Of a stretch of 64,000 bases of DNA, positions 26,256 through 35,176 are shown piece by piece (the first letter of the stretch is position 1; every line of letters starts with the position of its first letter). The notes beneath the pieces are model-generated. The model saw nothing but the letters and a program-made list of their open reading frames with translations, was not told the origin of the DNA and did not search any database. The stretch spans positions 310,001 through 374,000 of the forward strand of contig NZ_FMZS01000004.1 of the NCBI RefSeq assembly GCF_900101265.1, in the 5' to 3' direction. The translations under genes and the position numbers were made by a program. The DNA comes from Massilia sp. PDC64. GTDB lineage: Bacteria; Pseudomonadota; Gammaproteobacteria; Burkholderiales; Burkholderiaceae_D.

Positions 26256-28625
26256 TTACCAGGCGTAGGCGGCCTTCACGTAGTAGAAGCGGCCATTGAA
26301 GCCGTTCGGCGCGAAGCCGCTGTAGCGGTTGATGCCGTTCAGGTTCAGGTTGCCGGCCGACGTCACCTGCGCCGGATAGCGGTTCGTCACGTTGTCCGCG
26401 CCGGCCGTCAGGCGCAGGTTCGATGCCAGCTTCACGCTCGCGGACAGGTCCAGCACCCACTGCGGATCGTAGGTCTGGTCCAGTGCCGGGTCGTTCTGCG
26501 GCACGGTGAATTTTCCGTAACGCGTCACGGTGGCGTGGCCGTTCCAGACGCCGCGCGTGTAGTCCGCCGCGAGGCTCAGCTTGTCCTTCGGCGAACCGAC
26601 GGTCAGGCGGTTGACGGTCTGGCGGTCGGCCAGCACGAGGCCTTGCGCGGCCAGCAGCGCGGGCGTCGCGGCCACGTGGCGGACTTCGTTGTCGTTGTGG
26701 TTGTATGCGACCGTGAAGTCGGCGCGCGCACCCTGCTGCAGGTTGAGGCGGTACGTGCTGACGACGTCGACGCCTTTCGTGCGCGTGTCGACGGCGTTCG
26801 TGAAGTAGCGTGCCGCGCCCACGTAGATGCCTTGTGCGGCCAGCGCGTTCCGCAGCGGGGTGCCGTTCAGCTGGACGTTCGACGAGAACACGATGCGGTC
26901 GTCGATGTCGATGCGGTACAGGTCGACAGTGGTCGTCCAGTTGCGGGTCGGCTGCCACTGCGCCCCGATCGACAGGTTGCGTGCCTTTTCCGGCTTCAGC
27001 GGTTGCGAACCGAGGGCGAGGGCGGCCCGGCTGCCGACCGGGAACGTGCCCGTCTCGACGGCCACGTTCTCGCCGTTGACAATCATGAAGTTGGTCGTCG
27101 TGATCGTGTAGAACTGCTGCGCGAGCGACGGCGCGCGGAAGCCGTTCGACGCCGTGCCGCGCAGCGCGAACGTGGGCGTGAACGCGTAGCGGGCCGACGC
27201 CTTCGCCGAACTCGTGTCGCCGAAATCGCTGTAGTGCTCGTGGCGCACGGCGAAGGAGCCGGACAGCTTCTTCGTGATGTCCGCTTCGAAGTTCGCGTAG
27301 ACCGACTGGTTGTTGCGGCTGTTCTTGCCCGCGTTCTCGGGACGGAAGCCCGAGAACCCTTGCGAACCGGAGCCGAAATACGAATTCGGTTCGCCCGCGC
27401 CGATCTCGTACGATTCGTAGCGCGCTTCCGCGCCCAGGGCGACGGTCAGCGGACCGGCGAGCCACGCCACGGGGATGTCGCGCGCGACGTCCAGGTTGGC
27501 CACTTCCTGCGTCTGGATCAGTTTGCCGGCGTAGAAATGCGTGGGGCTGGCGGCGCCGAGGGCATAGTTGACCGTGTTGTCGACGTTCAGCTGGAAGCGG
27601 TTGCGGCCGAAGTTCGCGCTCGCGTCCCAGCGCCAGCCGGCCAGGTCGCCGCGCAGGCCCGTGACGAGCGACGCGTCGCTCGACTTGCTGTCTTCCAGCG
27701 GCAGGAAGCCTTCCGGGAAGATGGGCGTATTGCCCGCCAGGCGCCACGTGGCGGCGGCGGACGTCTTGCGCTCGCCGTAGTTGGCGAAGGCATACCAGTC
27801 GACGTTGTCGGTCAGCGTGTACTGGCTGTTGACGAACAGGGTGCGCGGATGGCTTTCCGGATCGCCCAGGCGCTGGTTGACCTGGTTGCGGCGCGGGCCC
27901 GCGGCCGCGCGCGGATCCGGGCCGGCGCGATTGGTCGGATTGCGGTCGGCGCCTTCCACGGCCACGCGCACCCAGCCCTGGGCGCCCAGCCTGAAACCGG
28001 CCGAACCGCGCACGGTGTGCTGCTCGCCGTCGCCGGCGTCGTACTTGCCCCACGTGCCTTCGACGTCGCCGCCGTCCGCGCCCTTCCTGAGGATGATGTT
28101 GACGACACCGGCGATGGCATCGGAACCGTATTGCGCGGCGGCGCCGTCGCGCAGCACTTCGATGTGGTCGATGGCGGCCAGCGGGATCGCGTTCAGGTCC
28201 ACGGGCGCCGAACCGCGGCCCAGCGTGCCGTTGACGTTGACGACGGCGGACGTGTGGCGGCGCTTGCCGTTCACGAGGACGAGGGTCTGGTCGGGCGACA
28301 GGCCGCGCAGCTGGGCCGGACGCACGGCGTCGCTGGCATCGGCGCCGGACGGGCGCGGGAAGTTCATCGACGGCAGCAGGCGGCCCAGCACGGTGGCCAG
28401 CTCGCCGGAGCCGGTGCTGTGCAGGTCCTTGCCGCTGATGACGTCGACGGGCGACTCGGAATCCAGCGTGCGGCGGTTCAGCGAGCGGGTGCCGGTGACG
28501 ACGACGGTCTGCGCTTCGGCGGACACGCCCGACGCTTCTTGCGCCTGGGCGGGGAGGGCGGCCGCGATCAGGCTCAGGACGAGCACGGCGCGGGCGGGAT
28601 TGGCGGTGGTGTATTTGCAGCTCAT
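26256..28625 (-). CDS. TonB-dependent outer-membrane receptor
   Basis: The 789-residue protein has a signal peptide (about 1-28, ending AQAQ), a TonB-box-like QTVVVTGTR at about 39-47, a plug domain (LRGLSPDQTLVLVNGKRRH, IEVLRDGAAAQYGSDAIAG) and a 22-strand barrel ending in Trp (YVKAAYAW). It imports a large substrate across the outer membrane using TonB energy. The substrate is unknown; it is of the vitamin/carbohydrate-like type with the RDGAAAQYGSDAIAGVVN motif rather than a clear siderophore receptor. No ECF sigma or anti-sigma pair is adjacent. Confidence 0.93.
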   Translation of the reverse strand: MSCKYTTANPARAVLVLSLIAAALPAQAQEASGVSAEAQTVVVTGTRSLNRRTLDSESPVDVISGKDLHSTGSGELATVLGRLLPSMNFPRPSGADASDAVRPAQLRGLSPDQTLVLVNGKRRHTSAVVNVNGTLGRGSAPVDLNAIPLAAIDHIEVLRDGAAAQYGSDAIAGVVNIILRKGADGGDVEGTWGKYDAGDGEQHTVRGSAGFRLGAQGWVRVAVEGADRNPTNRAGPDPRAAAGPRRNQVNQRLGDPESHPRTLFVNSQYTLTDNVDWYAFANYGERKTSAAATWRLAGNTPIFPEGFLPLEDSKSSDASLVTGLRGDLAGWRWDASANFGRNRFQLNVDNTVNYALGAASPTHFYAGKLIQTQEVANLDVARDIPVAWLAGPLTVALGAEARYESYEIGAGEPNSYFGSGSQGFSGFRPENAGKNSRNNQSVYANFEADITKKLSGSFAVRHEHYSDFGDTSSAKASARYAFTPTFALRGTASNGFRAPSLAQQFYTITTTNFMIVNGENVAVETGTFPVGSRAALALGSQPLKPEKARNLSIGAQWQPTRNWTTTVDLYRIDIDDRIVFSSNVQLNGTPLRNALAAQGIYVGAARYFTNAVDTRTKGVDVVSTYRLNLQQGARADFTVAYNHNDNEVRHVAATPALLAAQGLVLADRQTVNRLTVGSPKDKLSLAADYTRGVWNGHATVTRYGKFTVPQNDPALDQTYDPQWVLDLSASVKLASNLRLTAGADNVTNRYPAQVTSAGNLNLNGINRYSGFAPNGFNGRFYYVKAAYAW

Positions 28626-28773
28626 GTTCTTCTTTCTCGACTTGGTGGCGGCGACAGGGCCGCCGCGGGGTCGGAAGATTAACAGGCAGCAAATTCACGC
28701 GCCAATAACGAATTCGCCTATGCTTATGCGTCCCCCTCGGCTGTGGTAGATTGTCAACTTTGCCCTGACCATC

Positions 28774-30165
28774 ATGCTCCACCCGATACTAAGGTCGCTC
28801 GCCGTTGCTTCTGTCCTCGCAGGCTGCGCCAGCCTGCCATCCGGGCCGCCGCCGGCCGCCGCCTTCATCGTGCTGGGCGAAGACGGCGCACCGATCGCCC
28901 GCGCCGTCACGACGGCGCCCACCTGTCCCGCCATCACCATCGACGGCCGCACGACGCCGATGGCCGTCCGCGCCCCGTACGGCCCGATCCCGCTGCGCGG
29001 CAAGGACCAGAGCGCGAGTTTTCATGCGGACGCGGTGTCCAGGCCGGTGCTGTCTTGCGAGACGGCGCTTCCGGCCGGCGCACGACAGGTCGGCGTGGCG
29101 GGCCAGCCGCTGCCGCTGCCGCCGGCGGAAGTGAAGCGCATCGTCGTGATCGGCGACACGGGCTGCCGCCTGAAGGGCAAGGAATTCCAGGACTGTAACG
29201 ACCCGCAGGCGTTTCCGTTCGCGCGCGTGGCGGCGAGCGCGGCCGCGTGGAAGCCGGACCTCGTCGTGCACGTGGGCGATTTTCATTATCGCGAAGACCC
29301 GTGTCCGGCCGACCGTCCCGGCTGCGCGGGCAGCCCGTACGGCTATGGGTGGGATGCGTGGAACGCGGATTTCTTCGCGCCCGCGCGCACCTTGCTGGCC
29401 GCGGCACCGTGGGTGATCGCGCGCGGCAATCACGAGTCGTGCAACCGCGGCGGCCAGGGCTGGTGGCGCTTCCTCGACGCCCACGCGTACGATCCGGCGG
29501 CGAACTGCGACGACCCCGCGACGGACGAACGCGCGGATTACACGGACCCGTATGCCGTGCCGCTGGGCGCAAGCGCGCAACTGATCGTGTTCGACAGCGC
29601 GAACACGAACTGGAAGGGCTTCAAGCCGGGCGACACGCGCATCGCGCACTACACCGCCATGTGGCACAAGGTCGACGCACTGGCTCGCCGCCAGCGCTAC
29701 AACATCGCCGTCGACCACCATCCGCTGTATGCCTTCGGCGCCATCCAGGATGCGCGCACGGGCGCCATCACGCTGTTCGGCGGCGACGCCGGCCTCACGC
29801 AGGTGTTCGGGGCGCTCGATGCGCGCCTGCTGCCGTCGACCATCGACGTCCTGCTGTCCGGCCACGTCCACCTGTGGGAGCAGACCAGTTTCAGCAGCGA
29901 TCACCCGACCCAGTTCGTGGCGGGGTTCGCCGGCACGGCGGAAGACATCGTGCCGCTGCCGCAGACGCCGCCCGCCGGGCAGGCGCCGGCACCGGGCGCC
30001 GTGCTCGAGGCGATGAGTTCGTGGATCGACGGCTTTGGCTTCATGACGATGGAGAGGACCGGGCCGGACACCTGGCGGGTCGTCGTCCACGACCGCGACG
30101 GGAAGGAACGCAATACGTGCGTGGTGGAAGGCCGCCATTCCCGCTGTGCCGTGCTGCAGGTCTGA
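28774..30165 (+). CDS. Calcineurin-like metallophosphoesterase lipoprotein
   Basis: The 463-residue protein has a lipoprotein signal (SVLAGC, Cys18), an N-terminal beta-rich part and a metallophosphoesterase domain with all metal-site motifs in order: VVIGDTG, HVGDFHY, ARGNHESC, AVDHHPLY and LSGHVHLWEQ. It would hydrolyse phosphate esters in the periplasm or at the membrane. It is divergent from the TonB receptor gene. Substrate is unknown. Confidence 0.9.
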   Translation: MLHPILRSLAVASVLAGCASLPSGPPPAAAFIVLGEDGAPIARAVTTAPTCPAITIDGRTTPMAVRAPYGPIPLRGKDQSASFHADAVSRPVLSCETALPAGARQVGVAGQPLPLPPAEVKRIVVIGDTGCRLKGKEFQDCNDPQAFPFARVAASAAAWKPDLVVHVGDFHYREDPCPADRPGCAGSPYGYGWDAWNADFFAPARTLLAAAPWVIARGNHESCNRGGQGWWRFLDAHAYDPAANCDDPATDERADYTDPYAVPLGASAQLIVFDSANTNWKGFKPGDTRIAHYTAMWHKVDALARRQRYNIAVDHHPLYAFGAIQDARTGAITLFGGDAGLTQVFGALDARLLPSTIDVLLSGHVHLWEQTSFSSDHPTQFVAGFAGTAEDIVPLPQTPPAGQAPAPGAVLEAMSSWIDGFGFMTMERTGPDTWRVVVHDRDGKERNTCVVEGRHSRCAVLQV

Positions 30166-30283
30166 TGTATTGCCACAAATGTGATTGCCTGCAATACACG
30201 ATTTATGTGACAATGACGCTGTGAGCGGGGCTGTTCATCGCAGCCTTCGCGATCAGCGATGAGGATACCTTTGTATCTCTTGG

Positions 30284-30312
30284 GCTCGCGGCTTGCCGCG
30301 AGCTTCTTTTTT
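30284..30312 (+). terminator. Rho-independent terminator
   Basis: GCTCGCGG (30284-30291) pairs with CCGCGAGC (30296-30303) around CTTG, followed by TTCTTTTTT. It lies 119 bp beyond the phosphoesterase stop, so it may instead end a small RNA; the T-run overlaps the stop codon of the convergent MarR gene. Confidence 0.85.
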
Positions 30313-30811
30313 ACATTTGCGACAACATGACGTTGGCACTGGATTCGTCCGCTTCGAGCAGGGCGATGAGCTTGCCCAGGTCCTGTTCCAGCCGCGCCAG
30401 CGTCTCGGCATCCAGCGCGGACAGGGCGTCCGGCAGCACGCCGGCGAACGGGAGAGGCGCACTGCGCAGGACATCCGCGCCGGCCGGCTGGATACGCAGC
30501 GACACGCTGCGGCGGTCCGTTCCTTCGCGGCTCGTGGCGACGAGGCGGCGTTCGACGAGGCTCTTGATCAGGTTGCTGGCGGTGGACTGGTGGATGTCCA
30601 GCTCGCGCGCCAGCTCGGTCACGCCGATGCCGGGGCGGCGGTCGATGACGGACAGTGCCCACAGCTGGGCGCCGCCGACGCCAGCTTCCCGCTCCACCTG
30701 GCGGAAATGCGTTTTGACGGAATTGAAGACGACGCGGAACTGGCGCAGCACACGGGTGGAAGGCGCCAGGGACGGCTCGGTAGCCGCGTTGGTTTGTGAA
30801 GACGAGGACAT
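30311..30811 (-). CDS. MarR-family transcriptional regulator
   Basis: The 166-residue protein has the MarR winged helix: GIGVTELARELDIHQSTASN as the recognition region and EGTDRRSVSLRIQPAG as the wing. Helices at both ends would form the dimer interface. I chose ATG 30811 (MSSSSQTNAA), although its ribosome binding site is weak. It is divergent from the ClC gene 74 bp away and may regulate it; the ligand is unknown. Confidence 0.87.
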   Translation of the reverse strand: MSSSSQTNAATEPSLAPSTRVLRQFRVVFNSVKTHFRQVEREAGVGGAQLWALSVIDRRPGIGVTELARELDIHQSTASNLIKSLVERRLVATSREGTDRRSVSLRIQPAGADVLRSAPLPFAGVLPDALSALDAETLARLEQDLGKLIALLEADESSANVMLSQM

Positions 30812-30885
30812 GCAGGAATGATAGCGGAAAACCCGGCAAGCCGCCGGAAAATGATATTCAGGCAACCATCCCATCGGTGGAATTG

Positions 30886-32238
30886 ATGAATCCGGTACCG
30901 GACCTGCGTCGCGAACTGGGCGACTGGCGCCTGTGGACCGTCCGCGCCGTCGTCGTGCTGCTCGCCGCCCTCGCTGGCCTCACCGTCGTCGGCTTCACCT
31001 GGCTGGCCGAAGCCGCATATGGCCGCTTCGCCGCGCTGCGCGCCCTTGCCTGGTGGAGTCCGCTCGTCTGGACGCCGCTCTGCACCGCGTTCATCGTCTG
31101 GTGCACGCGCCGCTTCGCGCCCGGCGCGGCCGGTTCGGGTATCCCGCAGGTGATGGCCACGCTCGACACGAAGGTGGGCGCGGCGGAGCGCGGCCTGTTC
31201 GTGTCGCTGCGGCTCTCCGTCGCCAAGATCCTGCTGACGGCCGGCGGCCTGCTGGGCGGCCTGTCGCTGGGACGCGAAGGACCTTCGGTGCAGATCGCGG
31301 CCGGCGTCATGTTGCAGGCGCGCCGCCTGATCCCCGCCGGCAGCGCCGTCGGGATCCACGGCCTGCTCGTCGCGGGCGGCGCGGCGGGCATCGCGGCCGC
31401 GTTCAACACACCGCTGGGCGGGGTCATGTTCGCGATCGAGGAGCTGGCGCGGGCGCCGGAGCAGCGCTCCAGCGGCCTGATCATCTCAGGCATCGTGCTG
31501 GCCGGGCTCGTGGGCGTGTCCATCCATGGCAACGATGCGTACTTCGGCGTCATCCACGCGCCCGCCCCCGGCCTCGGACTGCTGCTGCCGGGCCTGCTCG
31601 TCGCCGTGCTGTCCGGCCTCGCCGGCGGCCTGTTCTCGCGCCTGATGATCGCCTCGCTAACAGGCGGCGGTCCCGACCGTGTCAGCCGCTGGCGTGCGCG
31701 CCGGCCCGTGCTGTTCGCGGCCGCGTGCGGGCTCGGCGTCGCGCTGATCGGCATCGCGACGGGCGGCGCCGCGTTCGGTTCCGGCTATGCCACCACGCGC
31801 ACGATGGTGGAAGGCAGCGCGGCGATGCCGTTCGCCTATGCCCCCTTCAAATTCCTCGCAACGTGGCTCACGACGTGGTCCGGCGTACCGGCCGGCATCT
31901 TCGCACCGTCGCTCGCGATCGGCGCCGCGTTCGGCAACGACGTCGCACTGCTCATCTACGGGATGCAGGTGCCGGCGCTGATCGCGCTGGGCATGGTCGG
32001 CTTTCTCGCGGCCGCCACGCAGGCGCCGCTGACAGCCTTCATCATCGTGATGGAAATGGTCGATGGCCACGCGATGGTCCTGAGCCTGATGGCATGTGCG
32101 CTGATCGCATTCGCCGTCGCGCGCCTGATCAGCCCGCCGCTGTATCCGACGCTGGCGCGGCTCCAGCTGGGCCGGATTCCCGCGCCGGACGTGGCACCGG
32201 ACGACCTCACCCGGCAGACTGAGGCGGCGCGGAAATAA
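30886..32238 (+). CDS. ClC-family chloride channel/transporter
   Basis: The 450-residue membrane protein has the three ClC selectivity motifs: GSGIPQ, GREGPSVQIA and GIFAPSLAIG. The Glu in GREGP is the external gate that in ClcA makes the protein a 2Cl-/H+ exchanger. No C-terminal CBS domains are present. ATG 30886 has GGTGG upstream; earlier starts exist in frame but would overlap the divergent MarR leader. Roles in acid resistance or anion balance are known for relatives. Confidence 0.92.
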   Translation: MNPVPDLRRELGDWRLWTVRAVVVLLAALAGLTVVGFTWLAEAAYGRFAALRALAWWSPLVWTPLCTAFIVWCTRRFAPGAAGSGIPQVMATLDTKVGAAERGLFVSLRLSVAKILLTAGGLLGGLSLGREGPSVQIAAGVMLQARRLIPAGSAVGIHGLLVAGGAAGIAAAFNTPLGGVMFAIEELARAPEQRSSGLIISGIVLAGLVGVSIHGNDAYFGVIHAPAPGLGLLLPGLLVAVLSGLAGGLFSRLMIASLTGGGPDRVSRWRARRPVLFAAACGLGVALIGIATGGAAFGSGYATTRTMVEGSAAMPFAYAPFKFLATWLTTWSGVPAGIFAPSLAIGAAFGNDVALLIYGMQVPALIALGMVGFLAAATQAPLTAFIIVMEMVDGHAMVLSLMACALIAFAVARLISPPLYPTLARLQLGRIPAPDVAPDDLTRQTEAARK

Positions 32239-32274
32239 GCCACGCGGGCATGGCCAAATGCGCTAGGATGGGGC

Positions 32275-35106
32275 ATGCTGACTCGCAAAGTGCGTCTCGG
32301 CCGCGCCGGTACGCGGCCCCCGACCCCTGCCGCGGTGCTGACACTGCTGGCGGGACTGGGTCTTACTGCCGTGCTGGTCGTCGGAATGGTCAACGCTGAG
32401 CGCGAACGGGCCCGCTCCGAATTCCTGCAGCGCGCGGAAATCCGCAACGCCACCGTCACCCGCAGCTTCGGCGATGCACTCGACGTGCTGCAGGCCGCCA
32501 ATGCGCTGTTTTCTTCCGTCGGCATCGCCAGCCGCGCCGAATTCGGCGCCTTCACCCGGCCGCTGCTGGCCAACCACCCGTACCTGCAGGCCGTCGTATT
32601 CCACCGCATGGTGGCCAGCGATGAACGGGCCGCGTTCGAGGCGGAGAACCAGCGCTTCCGGCCCGGCTTCGAGATCCGCGAGCGCCGCGTGAACGGCGAC
32701 AAGGTGACACTCGTGCGGGCGGCGCCGCGTCCGCGCTACCTCGTCGTCGACTACATCGAACCGATGGCCGGCAACGAAGTCACCCTGGGCTACGACGCGT
32801 TCTCGTTCTCCCAGCAGGGCGTCACATTCATGCGCGCCATCGACACGGGCCAGCCCGCGTCCAGCCTCATGCTGCCATTGCTGCAGCGCGGCGATCACCT
32901 GGGCTTCCTCCTGATGATGCCCGTGTACCGGCGCGGCGCGGCCCTCACGAACGCGGCGGCGCGCAGCGATGCCGCGCTGGGCGACACGGCCGTCGTGATC
33001 GACGTGGCCACGCTGGTCGGCACGACGCTCGCCAAATCGAACATGTTGGTGCGCAACGGCCTCAGGATCGAGTTGTACGGCCCCGGCCTGGACGGCCCGC
33101 AGCGCGCCTACCTGCACGACGCCCTGGACCGCACGAGCCGGCCCCCGTGGCACTCGTGGCTCGGCGACACGTTGTTCACGAACCGCCATACGTTCGACGT
33201 GGCCGGCATGCCGTGGGAACTGCGCGTGACCGGGCGCTCCAGCGAGATGGCAGGCAGCGCCGGCGCGCTCATCGCGCTCGTCCTCGGCTGCCTCGTGAGC
33301 CTGGCGACGTCGGCCTACGTGCAGAGCCGCGTCAAGCGCACGCGCCGCATCGAGGCGCTCGTCGAAAGCCGCACGGCCGACCTGCACGACGCCCTCGACG
33401 CGCTGCGCCTGTACCGGCGCGCCATCGACGCCAGCGCGAACGCCATCATCCTCGTGAGCGCGACTCGGCCCGGCTACCCCATCGAATACGTGAACCCGGC
33501 GTTCGAACGCATGCGCGGCGTCACGGCGTCCGAGGTGATCGGGCGCGGCCTGCTCGAGATGGGCAGCCGCGAGCCCGACCAGGCCGGCGTGGCCGAACTG
33601 CGCGCCGCCATCCGCGAACGGCGCGAGGGGCACGTGTCGATGCGCCTGCGGCGGCGCGACCGCGAGGACATGTATGCCGAGGTGTATATCGCCCCCGTCA
33701 ACAACGAGGACGGTGTGACGACGCACTTCGTGATGGCGCAGTACGACGTGACGATGGCCAAGCGCTACGAGGCGGAGCTGGAGGCGCGCGCGCGGTTCGA
33801 CACGCTGACGGGCCTGGCCAACCGCGCGCTGCTGCACGACCGGATCGACAACGCGATCAACCTCGCGGCCGGGCGCCCCGTGTGGGTGGTGGCGCTCGAC
33901 CTCGACCACTTCAAGTTCGTCAACGACACGCTGGGCCACGACGCCGGCGACGAGTTGCTGAAGGCCGCCGCGCAGCGCATCAGCGCGGCCGTCGGGCGCA
34001 CGGACACGGTGGCCCGCACCGGCGGCGACGAATTCGTGCTCGTGCTGCCGGGCCGCGACAACGAATCCGACGCGGCGGCCACCGTGCACGCCGTGCTGCA
34101 GGCACTGGCGCATCCGCTCGCCCTGCAAGGCCAGGACCTGGTCCTCACCGGCAGCGCCGGCCTGGCCGCGTTCCCGGCCGACGGCAACGACGCCGCCACC
34201 CTGATCCAGCACGCGGAAGTGGCCATGTACCGGTCCAAGGAACTGGGCCGCAACATGGTGCAGTTCTACATGCCGACGATGAATGCCCGCGCGCGCGAAC
34301 GCCTCGCGCTGGAAGGCGCGCTGCGCAGCGCATTGATGCACGACGAGTTCGAGCTGTACTACCAGCCCCAGGTCGACCTGGAGACGGGCGCCGTCGTCGG
34401 ACTGGAGGCGCTGATCCGCTGGCGCCATCCGAGCATGGGCATGGTGCGGCCCGACCGCTTCATCAACCTGGCCGAGGAGACGGGCCTGATCGTCCCCATC
34501 GGCGCCTGGGTGCTGCGCACGGCGTGCCGCCAGAGCAGGGCGTGGCAGCATGCCGGGCTGGGTCATCTGCGCATCGCCGTCAACCTGTCGGCGCGCCAGT
34601 TCGCGGAGCCGAACCTCGTGCGCGAGATCGCCCGCGTGCTGGACGAGACGGGCCTGTCCGCCGGTTGCCTCGAGGTGGAGATCACGGAAAGCCTCGTGAT
34701 GGGCGACGTCGAGAGCGCGATCCGCACGATGCGCGAGCTGAAGCAGATGGGCGTGCAACTGTCGATCGACGATTTCGGCACCGGCTATTCGAGCCTGTCC
34801 TACCTGCGCCGCTTCCCTGTCGACGTGCTCAAGATCGACCGCAGCTTCGTGCGCGACATCCCGTTCAGCGAGGACGACGCCGCGATGGTCGCCGCCATCA
34901 TCGAGCTCGCGCGCGGCCTGCGCATGCGCGTGATCGCCGAGGGCGTGGAAACGGAGGCGCAGCTGGAATACCTGCGCCGGCGCGGCTGCGACGAGGTGCA
35001 GGGGCACGTGTATGCACAGGCCGCGTCCGGCGCCGAGGTCGAGCGCCTGCTGCGCACGGGCCGGCACATGATCCCCCACAACGGTGACGGTATGAGCGTG
35101 CGCTAA
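32275..35106 (+). CDS. CHASE-PAS-GGDEF-EAL cyclic-di-GMP enzyme
   Basis: The 943-residue membrane protein has a first helix (about 20-40), a periplasmic CHASE-type sensor (about 45-315), a second helix (about 320-345), a PAS domain (about 375-490), a GGDEF domain with intact RTGGDEFVLVL and an EAL domain with GLEALIRWRHP, LSIDDFGTGYSSLSYL and VIAEGVETE. Both catalytic motifs look intact, so it could make or break c-di-GMP. It starts 36 bp after the ClC gene. The periplasmic ligand is unknown. Confidence 0.94.
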   Translation: MLTRKVRLGRAGTRPPTPAAVLTLLAGLGLTAVLVVGMVNAERERARSEFLQRAEIRNATVTRSFGDALDVLQAANALFSSVGIASRAEFGAFTRPLLANHPYLQAVVFHRMVASDERAAFEAENQRFRPGFEIRERRVNGDKVTLVRAAPRPRYLVVDYIEPMAGNEVTLGYDAFSFSQQGVTFMRAIDTGQPASSLMLPLLQRGDHLGFLLMMPVYRRGAALTNAAARSDAALGDTAVVIDVATLVGTTLAKSNMLVRNGLRIELYGPGLDGPQRAYLHDALDRTSRPPWHSWLGDTLFTNRHTFDVAGMPWELRVTGRSSEMAGSAGALIALVLGCLVSLATSAYVQSRVKRTRRIEALVESRTADLHDALDALRLYRRAIDASANAIILVSATRPGYPIEYVNPAFERMRGVTASEVIGRGLLEMGSREPDQAGVAELRAAIRERREGHVSMRLRRRDREDMYAEVYIAPVNNEDGVTTHFVMAQYDVTMAKRYEAELEARARFDTLTGLANRALLHDRIDNAINLAAGRPVWVVALDLDHFKFVNDTLGHDAGDELLKAAAQRISAAVGRTDTVARTGGDEFVLVLPGRDNESDAAATVHAVLQALAHPLALQGQDLVLTGSAGLAAFPADGNDAATLIQHAEVAMYRSKELGRNMVQFYMPTMNARARERLALEGALRSALMHDEFELYYQPQVDLETGAVVGLEALIRWRHPSMGMVRPDRFINLAEETGLIVPIGAWVLRTACRQSRAWQHAGLGHLRIAVNLSARQFAEPNLVREIARVLDETGLSAGCLEVEITESLVMGDVESAIRTMRELKQMGVQLSIDDFGTGYSSLSYLRRFPVDVLKIDRSFVRDIPFSEDDAAMVAAIIELARGLRMRVIAEGVETEAQLEYLRRRGCDEVQGHVYAQAASGAEVERLLRTGRHMIPHNGDGMSVR

Positions 35107-35176
35107 CCGAAAGTCAGCGGCCCGTCGGCTATACTTGTGCCGCCATTGACAAGCTAGCTGACAGGAAGAAACGAGA

